64,000 bases of DNA from Edaphochlamys debaryana. Its lineage: Eukaryota; Chlorophyta; Chlorophyceae; Chlamydomonadales. Location of the stretch: assembly GCA_016858145.1 (NCBI GenBank), contig JAEHOE010000009.1, positions 186,001 through 250,000 on the forward strand, written 5' to 3'. This document shows positions 34,801 through 45,608 of the stretch, one piece after another; position 1 is the stretch's first letter, and each line of letters starts with the position of its first letter. The notes under the pieces are model-generated. The model worked only from the letters and a program-made list of their open reading frames with translations, did not search any database and had not been told where the DNA came from. A program made the translations under genes and the position numbers.

Positions 34801-37380
34801 CACAGGAGGCTTTGTCCATGCATCTGGATCCCTGACAGATGTCCGAATCCTCAGCAGCAGCCTGGGCAACCATTCGGCGGTCTTTGGGGGCGTGTTCTAT
34901 GCCGACAGGGCTGTGAGCCGCTTTCACGTCGCCCACGGCAGCCAGGTGTACGCCAACGCAGCCAAAACAAGTGGGGGTGTTATCTGTACCAATGGCAATG
35001 CCATTGACGTCCAAGTTCTCGGGAACAGCTCAATCCAGCAAAACAGAGCAGTTTGGGGCGGCTTCTTGTCTGTTGAAGGGAACCTCTCGGCACTTCTCTG
35101 TGACGGCTCCCGCATCTGGGGCAACGAGGCAACTCAGGTTGGTGGCGTGGTCTACGTGAGAAGTGGAGACGCCACAGCGGTCAGCATAACTGGCAACAGC
35201 TCTGTGTACCTCAACCGAGCAGGAGGAGGTGGCATTATGTACATTTACATTGGATCTCTGTCGGATTTTGTCGTCAACGGCTCCAGCATCTGGGGGAACA
35301 CGGCTGCAGGCTACACTGACAGTGCTGGCGGCGTGGTGTCTGTGAACAATGGCTCTTTACACAACATCACCCTCACTGGAGCAGTCATTGCCATCAACTC
35401 AGCACTGTACGGAGGCGTGCTGCAAGCCAGCGGTTCCATATCGGGGCTTACAATTATTGGGTCCAGCGTCACGGGCAACCTGGCCCTAGGCGCAAACGAC
35501 AGCACAGGAGGCTTTGTCCATGCATCTGGATCCCTGACAGATGTCCGAATCCTCAGCAGCAGCCTGGGCAACCATTCGGCGGTCTTTGGGGGCGTGTTCT
35601 ATGCCGACAGGGCTGTGAGCCGCTTTCACGTCGCCCACGGCAGCCAGGTGTACGCCAACGCAGCCAAAACAAGTGGGGGTGTTATCTGTACCAATGGCAA
35701 TGCCATTGACGTCCAAGTTCTCGGGAACAGCTCAATCCAGCAAAACAGAGCAGTTTGGGGCGGCTTCTTGTCTGTTGAAGGGAACCTCTCGGCACTTCTC
35801 TGTGACGGCTCCCGCATCTGGGGCAACGAGGCAACTCAGGTTGGTGGCGTGGTCTACGTGAGAAGTGGAGACGCCACAGCGGTCAGCATAACTGGCAACA
35901 GCTCTGTGTACCTCAACCGAGCAGGAGGAGGTGGCATTATGTACATTTACATTGGATCTCTGTCGGATTTTGTCGTCAACGGCTCCAGCATCTGGGGGAA
36001 CACGGCTGCAGGCTACACTGACAGTGCTGGCGGCGTGGTGTCTGTGAACAATGGCTCTTTACACAACATCACCCTCACTGGAGCAGTCATTGCCATCAAC
36101 TCAGCACTGTACGGAGGCGTGCTGCAAGCCAGCGGTTCCATATCGGGGCTTACAATTATTGGGTCCAGCGTCACGGGCAACCTGGCCCTAGGCGCAAACG
36201 ACAGCACAGGAGGCTTTGTCCATGCATCTGGATCCCTGACAGATGTCCGAATCCTCAGCAGCAGCCTGGGCAACCATTCGGCGGTCTTTGGGGGCGTGTT
36301 CTATGCCGACAGGGCTGTGAGCCGCTTTCACGTCGCCCACGGCAGCCAGGTGTACGCCAACGCAGCCAACGCAAAGGGGGGTGTCATCTGTACCAATGGC
36401 AATGCCATTGACGGCCAAGTCCTCGGGAACAGCTCAATCCAGCAAAACAGAGCAGTTTGGGGCGGCTTCTTGTCTGTTGAAGGGAACCTCTCGGCACTTC
36501 TCTGTGACGGCTCCCGCATCTGGGGCAACGAGGCAACTCAGGTTGGTGGCGTGGTCTACGTGAGAAGTGGAGACGCCACAGCGGTCAGCATAACTGGCAA
36601 CAGCTCTGTGTACCTCAACCGAGCAGGAGGAGGTGGCATTATGTACATTTACATTGGATCTCTGTCGGATTTTGTCGTCAACGGCTCCAGCATCTGGGAA
36701 AACACGGCTGCAGGCTACACTGGCAGTACTGGCGGCGTGGTGTCTGTGAACAATGGCTCAATATTTAATGTCACCTTTGCAGGCGCCATAATAGCCAGCA
36801 ACTCGGCAGATGTAAGTGGAGGCGTGCTGCAAGCCAGCGGTTCCATATCGGGGCTTACAATTATTGGGTCCAGCGTCACGGGCAACCTGGCCCTAGGCGC
36901 AGAGAACAGCACAGGAGGCTTTGTCCATGCATCTGGATCCCTGACAGATGTCCGAATCCTCAGCAGCAGCCTGGGCAACCATTCGGCGGTCTTTGGGGGC
37001 GTGTTCTATGCCGACAGGGCTGTGAGCCGCTTTCACGTCGCCCACGGCAGCCAGGTGTACGTAGTGTACGCCAACGCAGCCAACACAACGCCACTGACGT
37101 CCAAGTTCTCGGGAACAGCTCAATCCAGCAAAACAGAGCAGTTTGGGGCGGCTTCTTGTATGTTAAAGGGAACCTCTCGGCACTTCTCTGTGACGGCTCC
37201 CGCATCTGGGGCAACGAGGCAACTCAGGTTGGTGGCGTGGCAAGTAGTGGAGACGCCACAGCGGTCAGCATAACTGGCAACAGCTCTGTGTACCTCAACC
37301 GAGCAGGAGGAGGTGGTGTCATGTATCTACGGTCGGGCTCTCTGTCGAATTTTGTCGTCAACGGCTCCAGCATCTGGGGG
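16804..37380 (+). CDS. Giant Pmp/pectin-lyase-like beta-helix surface protein, N-terminal part and repeat array
   Basis: An exon opening after a CAG at 16801-16803 runs to 17807, followed by a GT-AG intron and a long exon from 17996. The 5' start and any signal peptide are not resolved. Sequence is Gly/Ser/Asn-rich, with recurring GG[V/A/F/I]xx(Y/A/V) and N-x-A/S motifs, as in polymorphic-membrane-protein and right-handed beta-helix families. From 17996 to 18970 the coils are divergent; from 18971 they become the 234-residue tandem unit. Each unit has about 8 coils of 29 residues and 8 N-glycosylation sequons, so an extracellular or cell-wall location is inferred. Predicted length of this part is about 6,800 residues. 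The frame is broken at 21.25, 22.66, 24.27, 24.38 and 29.63 kb, but the net shift is +3 and frame is regained; these look like consensus errors. The last unit and everything downstream is decayed. Confidence 0.8.
18971..37380 (+). repeat. Tandem array of 26 units of about 702 bp (coding minisatellite)
   Basis: Units start at 19151, 19853, 20555, 21258, 21960, 22663, 23365, 24067, 24771, 25473, 26175, 26877, 27579, 28281, 28983, 29684, 30386, 31088, 31790, 32492, 33194, 33890, 34595, 35297, 35999 and 36701, preceded by a 180-bp partial unit from 18971. Units are almost identical even at silent sites, differing by a few marker changes: TGG-GGA versus TGG-GAA at the unit end, YAD/YAG, YIY/YIF, KTSGG/NAKGG, ANDS/AENS, TCC/TCT in 'SRIWG'. 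Units 22 and 26 share a diverged block (STGG...SADVSGG). Antisense open frames of 86, 76 and 66 codons recur in every unit and are shadows of the coding strand. The array ends in unit 26, which has a deletion and frameshift. Confidence 0.97.
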
Positions 37381-40300
37381 AACACGGCTGCAGGCTAAAC
37401 TGACAGTGCTGGCGGCGTGGTGTCTGTGAACAATGGCTCTTTACACAACATCACCCTCACTGGAGCAGTCATTGCCAACAACTCAGCACTGTACGGAGGT
37501 GCACTGTATGCCAGGGCGGGGCTCCGTCGACTGGATCCACATTTCTACTTCACGCATCTTTGGGAACCTGGCCCAAGGCGCAAAGGACAGCACAGGAGGC
37601 TTTGTCCATGCATCTGGATCCCTGACAGGGCCTTCGGACGGGGCAGCACTAAGTGCATCGGTGCAGCGGAGCTGGAAGGGGGAGGGGGGCTGGAATGTCG
37701 TGCTGGGGGTGACGCCCCGCCAGCTTCGGTGCTGAGGGTGGCTAAGGAGGTGCGCGCGGCGACGGGGGTGATAGTCGCGCCCTACCTCACTGCCCTCGGA
37801 CGGGCAATGCGGAAGGAGCGGCAGGGTATCTTCGAAGTCCTGCGTGCCAAGCGGCTGCAGCCCCAGTGGTGCAAGGGGGCGGACATAAGGTTCTTTGAGG
37901 GTGAGGGCTGGATGAAGTACGGGTTCTGACGGGGGTGCGGTAGGGTGTCCGTGTAACAGGGCCAACTGCGGTCTATGGCCTGGATAGCCAGGCGGGGACA
38001 AGCCCCAGGGTGGCGACCCCCTAGCAGTGGTTCAACGACCTACAGTTGGCTGTTGCTAGGGTGGTGCTGGTATGGGAGGGCCATACCCGGTAGGTGGCGC
38101 TACACGCTTAACCTCTCTCAGCCTCGGCTCGGAGCTGGTTCCTATTGTAACATCGCATCCTGACAGATGTCCGAATCCTCAGCAGCAGCCTGGGCAACCA
38201 CTCGGCAGTCTTTGGGGGCGTGTTCTATGCCGACAGGGCTGTGAGCCGCTTTCACGTCGCTCACGGCAGCCAGGTGTACGCCAACGCAGCCAACGAAAAG
38301 GGGGGTGTTGTATACACGGATGGGAACACCACCGATCTGCAAGTTACAGGTGTCAGCTCGGTGTACCTCAACCGGGCTGGCTGGGGCGGCGTTTTGTACC
38401 TTGAATCAGGTTCCCTGTCCAGCTTTGTTGTCAACGGCTCCAGTGTCTGGGGCAACATTGCTGGAGGTTACGCTGGCTATAACTCTGGTGGCTATGGCGG
38501 TGTGGTGTCGGTGAACAAGGGCTCACTGCACAAGTTGACCCTCGTTGCAGCTCTCATCGCCAACAACTCCGCAAATTATGGCGGTGCGCTGTATGCGGCT
38601 GCATCCATCAAGGCTGTCGACATAATCAACTCCACTGTGACAGGCAACGTGGCCCAAGGCGTCAGCAGCCAAGGAACAAGGGACAGCTCTGGGGGTTTCC
38701 TCCACGCCGATGGGTCCCTGCAGCACGTACAGATCCTTGGGAGCCGTTTGTATCGGAATATAGCTGCCAATGGTGGCGTGTTCTGCGCAACTTCCCTCGA
38801 TCACTTCAACATCTCCCAGCGGAGCTTCGTATATGCAAACTTTGCATTCAAAAACGGTGGTGTCGTGTACACTACGGAGGACGCTTCAGAAGTTAGTGTT
38901 ATGGGAAGCCAGGTGCACGGCAATGCGGCAGCAGGGTCTGGGGGGTTCATGTATGCCGGCGGCAAGCTTGCCGTTGTCCTGCAGAATAGTTCAGCTCAAA
39001 ACGCCACAGCTGGAGGGCATGGCGGCCTGATGGTGGCCAAGAGCCTCAGAGTACACCTGGAGACAAGCAGCGTACGTGACTGCTCTGCGGTCGGTGGAAA
39101 TGGAGGAGCTCTGTATGCAGAAGACGATCTGGAGTCTCTAAGCCTCTGGAACAGCAGTATTTCTGGATGCACGGCTTCTGGTGATGGTGGCACCATCTAT
39201 GCTGCCACCCAGGTATCCAGTATTTCCCTTGAAGCCGGAAGCTCTATAGGAGACAGCCAAGCTGGTCGTGGCAACAGGGGAGGTTGTATCTTCTCCGGTG
39301 GGGACCTCGGGGAGATCACTCTGTGGGCCAATTCCAGCCTGGAAAACTGCACGGCAGGGACCAATGGCGGCGCAGTTTATGTTGAGGGCGGCCTTGGCAC
39401 GCACAATGTCTCTGCACGGATCCCTGATGCTTTACAACAGGGCAGCCAACGGCTCGGGTGGAGGTGTTTTTGTGCAGGGCAATGCTGAAGTAGTAGTCAT
39501 GGCTGGGAGCAGCCAAGTCCTGAGCAATGTGGCTGATAATGACGGTGGCTGGTTGTGCTCTGGCGGCGGCAAAACAGACATTCTTATCAAGGAAAGCAGC
39601 GTGCTGCATTGCAGTTCTGGGGAAAGCGGTGGCGCCATTGCTTCCCTTGGCCATGTCGGTCGGTTGGTGCTCAACCAGAGCGCCCTTGTTGGTAATCAGG
39701 CGCAGGGCAGTGGCGGTGCCATCAGTGCGGCTTCTATTGGAGATGGCAGCTTCATTGTGGCCTCCAACATCTCCTCCAACAGTGCCGGTCAGCATGGTGG
39801 GGCACTCCACCTGGAAGGCCTGTCCGGGAGTTTGAGCGTATCTGACAGCGTTCTTACCGACAACACTGCAGTCAAGGGCCAAGGCGGCTCAGTCTACCTA
39901 CCTTTGGCATCAGGTAAGGGGCTGAGTTCCCGATCCTTGGTGTAAGTAATGCATTTCTTCACATGTTCATGCGTGCAGAGCAGCGGCACAACAGGCTTTG
40001 GGGGCTATCACTTGTTGTGACAGTTTAAGCTAGTCTCGTGTGGCCAACCTCTATCTGTGCGCGCTCTTTGCCCTTGCCCCCTCGCAGAGACGCGGTGACT
40101 CAGCAGAGGCTTCTGTGCAGCTGTTGATAGTTAATGCACCCTTCCGCGTGAACAAAGCTGGCGCTGGAGGTGGAGCGGTTATGGCGGCAGTGACATCCTC
40201 CTACTCATCAGCCGTGGATGGAGGCAGCAGGCTCACAACATCATTGCAGTTGCCCATCGCCCTGTCTCTGCGCAACGCATCTTTCTACAACTGCTCCACC

Positions 40301-43300
40301 TTGAGCGGTAATGGAGGCGGGCTGGCTGCAGTGTTCTAAGTGTTCTCTGGGGCGTTGCCTGTGCAAATGGATCGGTGCTCTTTCCAAGGCTGCTCCGCCA
40401 AGCAAGGCCGTGGCGGGGGCATCTTCATTCACAATGTACAGCAGGCGTGGCTTACACATGTTGAGCTGGTTGGGAACACTGCTGCCTCGGGTGGTGGCCT
40501 TTATGTCAGCAGTCAGCAAGGAAGCTTGGCAGCGCAGCAGAACCTGCTGCGGCCCTTGTCCCCTGACATTAACGTCACGACGACCCTACTGCTGGCGGAC
40601 TTCCGTGTCTCTATAATGTGGCATTGCCTGACTCGACCTTAGATGTCCTTCCCTTTGACGCCGGCAATGGAGGAGGAATATTCCTATCACAACACGTAGT
40701 TGCAGCTCTGGTTCGTGGGAGCTTTGAGGACAACCGCGCGTCAGCCTTTGGGTCCGGGATAGCTACCCTGCAGGACATGAGCAGCTGCACTCCCGGCCAG
40801 CTCGACAATACTACGCCGGTAACAGCTGGAAGTAGTACTGTGGATACGCCCTATGCAAGCACATGGGCCGCACTTCTGGGCGCTGCGCACCGTACATGCT
40901 TGGGTCTTGTGTTCTATGATGTCGCTCCAATAGTAAAAAGCCTCGAGAATAGCAGCGTCCTTGCAACCCAGCAGCACAGCTCGTTTGGCCAGCGACAAGT
41001 ATTCCTCTGGGTCAGGGATCCTGAGGTCTCGGCCGTTTCCGCCGGTTGTTCGCTGCCAGCTGGTGATACCTTGAGCATTAATACCGCTGATGCAGCTGCA
41101 GCGCTGTTGATTGAGCAGGCCGCCTCCGTACCTCTTGGTGATACCGCCCTCTCACGCCTCTCAACAGTCCTGCAGGACTGTGTAGGGCTTGCTGCCAATC
41201 GTTTGCGGGGCCCCGCTTTGAGCGACTTCATTTCCCTCCCTCCCATGGGTGTGCGCCTATGGCTCGACGATGCCATCATCAGACTGGACCAGGTCATTAG
41301 CGGGGTCCCTGAAGTGCCCAGCCAGCTGCGGGTGGAGCTGGTGAATGCAGCAGGGGAACGAGTGACAGGTGAGCTGCTACAGGGGAAGTATCCAGGTGAA
41401 GCATTTCTGCTTGGACTTACCTGTTCATTGCTTGATTGCGTCTCATGAATGGCTGGATCCCCACCCGCCCCTTCCTCCATCCCGTGTTCCCAATCTAGAC
41501 CACCCAGCGGCAAGCTTGTCCTTATACTTTGGTGCCGGCGGGGGCTTTGGCGCTTTGCAGAGCACGCCAACCGGAGCTGTGTCCCTCAACTACGGCATGG
41601 CGGCTTGGGAGGTCGTTATGTTCAGAGGCTGGACTGGGAGAGGATATCGCCTCAACGCCACGGTAGACTGGGTTGATATAGCTGGCTCTACGGCTTTCCA
41701 GGTGCGTATAAATACCCCCCATGCACGACGAGAAGTTTTTTATCAGTCACCCTTCGAAGTCATGTTCTGTATGCAGGTCGGGCCCCTGTCGCAAGTATCG
41801 CGAGAAGTTGAGGTGCTGCCCTGCCGCTATGGGAGCAGCATCCAAGCTGGTCCAGCGGCACGACCCGATCAGACAAGCTGCCAGACGTGTCGTGCGCTGC
41901 AGTTCAGTCTGTGGGTTGACCCCCGACACAGCACCAAAAGCGCTGTCGAGTCTTTCAACTCTGACGCACTGACAGGTGTTCTCGAACGAGGAATATGTCA
42001 TCCTTGTCCCCCGCAAGCATACTGCCCCGGGGGCCCGGTCATTGTTCCGCTTCCCGGTTACTGGCACTCCGCGGTGAGCTTGTCTTCGATGCGGGTTCCT
42101 GGACAAGCTGCTGGGTAGATAGGATGCTCTAACATGAATGTTTGCGCACGCCTTTGTTCGTACGCTTCAGGCCAACAGCACTCTCATGCACCGGTGCTTC
42201 TATCTTCCGTGAGGCCTGTACCTCAAGGCCATTAGGCACCAACGCTTCAGCAGCAGGAGAGGTGCCATCAGTGGGCCTGGTGGCTTGTCAGCAGGCATGG
42301 TATGCCACCGAGCCCCCCGGAGCCGCGGTCCTGACAATCTCTAACGGCTCGAAGGAGGGCACATGCATCCTATGGAGCGCTGGCCCGTTGAGGCACTTGG
42401 GCTCCTCCTACATGGAGCGTCAGTGCACTCCAGGCTACAGTGGCCGCCTGTGTGCAACGTGCCAGCCAGGGAGCTATCTTACATCGGTGTTTGCATGCAA
42501 GGGCTGCCCGCCCCAAGGGAGTGTAGCGGTGCTTGGTGTTGTGGCCCTCCTCGCCTCCCGAGGCATTCGTAGTGACGGTTCACCGTCGCTGATCATGATC
42601 TGGTTACTTACGGCTAGACCGTCAGAGCACCGTGATCTGGCGGAGCTAGCGAATCTCGCCGCGCCTTCGCGGCTGTAACATCCCTATGTCATGCTGATAA
42701 CAGTGTCTGGACCCCGGACCGCGTTCGGCATCGTACGGCGACGCCCTTGGCCGCGACCGTTGGCCTGCGGCCATGGCAAGCACAGCGCAAGGTGATCTGC
42801 GCCCTGCGACCACGCCCCTCACGCCCAAACTGCATCCCCTAAGCCTATGACATGCCTTAAGGTAAGCCGCACCGGCGGCGACCGGGCGGCGGTCGTGGGC
42901 GACACGAATCCGAGCCCCGGACTCCGCTGCCCCTCCCCCAGATCACGCACCGTGCCCACGGTACCATGATCTGGCTTGGCCAAGTCCGCCGCAGCACGCC
43001 CCGCCCGACCCGACCGCCCCAGTCCCTTCCCCTGACATAGGCGCACCCCCCACTACCCACTGCCGTACAGGTGCATGCCGTACAGCACTGCAGCCGGTGC
43101 ACACGGCCCTCGCCACAACCGCTCTCATCCTCTTGGCGGCCTGGATGGCTTATAACAATGACTACACGCTGCCTGACACGGGGGAAGCAAGCGCTTCAGA
43201 CAAGCTGCATGTAGGTGTGCTGGGTGTGCCGTGACATGTCTGAGCTGTTCCACCCGTAGTCTCTGTGACATCCCCTAACGCAACTTTCATTGTGTGCCTC

Positions 43301-45608
43301 TCATGCGTGCTCATGCATGCAGGTCCTCATCATGCACATGCAGGCAAGCAGGAGAGAGGTCTTGATGATAATACTTATGATTGCTTGTGTCGTCACCAAC
43401 CTCACCGTGCTGAACCCCCTTGCCCTGCACCCTGACAAATAAACACCCTTCCCCTTACTATCCTGGACCCCCTTGCCCTGTAGTACTTAATGATCATCAC
43501 ACGGCTCAACCTTCGATGGCCAGACGTGATCACAAACATGGCCAGCGCCTTGAGTGCGCTGACCGGGGTTGCGAGCCTCACCTTTCCAGTCACCTGCATC
43601 TTTCACGGACTGGACAGCGCGGGCCAGGCTCGTGTGCAGTACACGTGGTCCTTCCTGTCTCCAGTATTTGCGGCAATCCTGGCAATGCTGCTGTGGGCCC
43701 TCCGCTACGCATTCTTCAACCAGTCCCTCCTTCGGCGAGAGTCCCAAAGGCACACCTCCAGGCGACAACAGCGTCAGAGGTCCCTCGCTTACGAAGGTCC
43801 AGCAATGCAGCCAAGCGGCACAAGTGCAGGCAGCCCAATGATAGCGGACGACTGGACCAGCAGCAGAGCACATCTGACACGCTGCTGCCAGCACTTGGGC
43901 GGTTTGATACTTATGCTCTTGACGCGCCAGCCGCCATTATTGCAGGCGAGAGCAGTATGTCCCCTGCATCTCTCTCGGAGCAACGCTCTGGCTACTCTGG
44001 CCGTCCCAGCTCCTTGGCTGGAAAGCTGAGCGGCCTGTCAGCCAGCCTCCGCAAAACCACCCGTGTCATCACAATGGTTCGTCCCAGTGCGGCCATTGTG
44101 CACCTTGATCAGGGTGTCAGCCTCCCTCGCCAGCTCGTGCTTTTGCTCCTGGTCGCGACCACCATTCTGTACCCGGGCCTTGCGACCGTCTCGCTCTCAA
44201 GCTTTGCGTGCCGCAAGCTGGACACCGGGGATGGGCCGTATCCCGAGACCCAGCAAGCCATGTGGCGCTACGGCTACTGGTGAGCCAAGGCGGGGTGTTT
44301 GTTGTGTTGTCCTCATTATGGGTACCCCATGACCACAATCACTCCATGCCTTGCGGTTTAATGGCCATGCCCCAGGTTGAGTGACATGAACCAGGAGTGC
44401 TACCAAGGGGCACACCTCTCCCTCTACACGCCCCTGGGCGCCGTGTGCGTGTTTGTCTTCTGCCTAGGTCCTCCACTCGGCATCCTATTGCTGATGCTGC
44501 ACAAGAGCAAGCACTTATCAGAGACTCAAACACGGACGGTGTATGGCTTCCTGTACCACCGCTTCAGGTCAGTGCGGCGAGCTAGGCGGGCGCATGCATA
44601 CGGTATCAATATCACCTTATGTTCTGCCCGTAGCTTAACTTGCATGCGCTTATTACGTACTGATGCTCGCCCTGTGTGTCATGCCACAGGGCTGAGTATT
44701 TCTTCTTCGAGAGCGTGAAGCAGCTGCAGGTGAGAACAATTGGTCAACATTTGCAGCACTACTCATCTGCTGGCCAGCACGGAACTGACGCCATTTGCTC
44801 CCTTGTATGTGTGCTGGATGTTCCAGATGCTGATGCTGGTGCTCGTCAACGTGTTCTCAAACGCCATCTACCAGTACCATCAGGTGCGTGGAAGGTTGGC
44901 CCCTTCACACAGCGAGCTTCAGTCACTTTGTGCTCCTTTCCACTCCCTCTGCCACGGTAAGGCGCTTTTGCTCCTGAGCGTGCTGCTGTGCATCGGCATC
45001 ATTAATATGACCTGCCAAGCCCTGCGCGCCAAGCTGCTAGTGCTGCTCGAGTACTTGTCGCTCATGGTACTGGCGCTCAGCATCACGTTGGGGCTCTTCT
45101 TTGTCGACAGCAGTGAAGCGGGCAGCGAGCTGGGACTGGATAACCAGGTGAGAAGCATGGGTCAGGGCGGGGCGAGGGGCGGGGGGGGGGCACTAGCTGG
45201 CTAGCCTCATTGCACTGAGTGGGGCAATGGACGTAGAGTTAGATAGCGTAGAGAGTGCTTCCAGATGGCTGGGCAAAGCATTGCACTAGCCCTTACAGCA
45301 CGCTGCGCGTTAACTTGGGTCAGTCAACCTGTTCTAGACATCTTCTAATCTGCCCTCCTACCTCCTACCCTCCTACCCTCTTGCTGCAGGCTGCTGAGAT
45401 CGCCATCGCTGCCATCATTCTCACGCTCAACGCGGGCCTGCTTCTGGTCCTGGTACTGGTCATTGCGTGGCCTGCATTGATGCGCGTGTGCTTGCGAGCC
45501 AAGGAGGCGCTGAAGAAGCATCGCGCCGACAAAGAGGCCCAGCAGTCGTCGCTTAGTGCTGAAATAGAAAAGCAGAATTACTTACGACATGCGCCATCCA
45601 CAGCCTAG
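37381..45608 (+). pseudogene. C-terminal half of the giant surface protein (cysteine-rich plus multi-pass membrane), disrupted
   Basis: Begins with truncated unit 27 (stop TAA at 37396-37398), is interrupted by an insertion (37629-38158), and resumes at 38159 with divergent beta-helix coils to about 40900. Then come a conserved-looking segment (41.4-41.7 kb), a Cys-rich region (CQTC, CHPCPPQAYCPGG, CTPGYSGRLCATCQPG) and several hydrophobic helices (43.1-45.5 kb: TALATTALILLAAW, LVLLLLVATTILYPGLA, VCVFVFCLGPPLGILLLML, LLLLSVLLCIGIIN, LLLVLVLVIAW). Introns such as 44281-44374 are clear. Disruptions: frameshift near 39410, a splice phase clash at 39913/40088, a stop at 40337-40339, frameshift near 40615, frameshift near 42218, extra DNA at 42.56-43.07 kb, frameshift near 43800. 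The architecture is typical of large algal membrane-anchored adhesin-like proteins. The last exons (44.37-45.61 kb) look intact and end in a basic, coiled, lysine-rich tail. Confidence 0.65.
37629..38158 (+). mobile_element. 530-bp insertion with 8-bp target-site duplication, probable retro-element 3' fragment
   Basis: CCTGACAG occurs at 37621-37628 and again at 38159-38166; removing one copy and the insert rejoins repeat-unit sequence exactly ('SLT' to 'DVRI'). The insert starts with an open frame ending at 37929 (TGA, ...EGWMKYGF) followed by a 3'-UTR-like tail that carries TGTAA (38145-38149) about ten bases before the right end. A target duplication plus a terminal poly(A)-type signal suggests target-primed retrotransposition of a 5'-truncated element or mRNA 3' end. 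The encoded peptide is not recognised. Confidence 0.7.

Noticed and set aside
19165..36978. Recurring antisense ORFs of 86, 76 and 66 codons, once per 702-bp unit
   Set aside because: They repeat only because the unit repeats, lie wholly inside the sense coding frame, and have no motif of their own; they are shadows.
18971..37380. Tandem repeats as a CRISPR array or satellite DNA
   Set aside because: The unit is 702 bp with no spacers, is open in one frame throughout and encodes regular beta-helix coils continuous with divergent coils on both sides.
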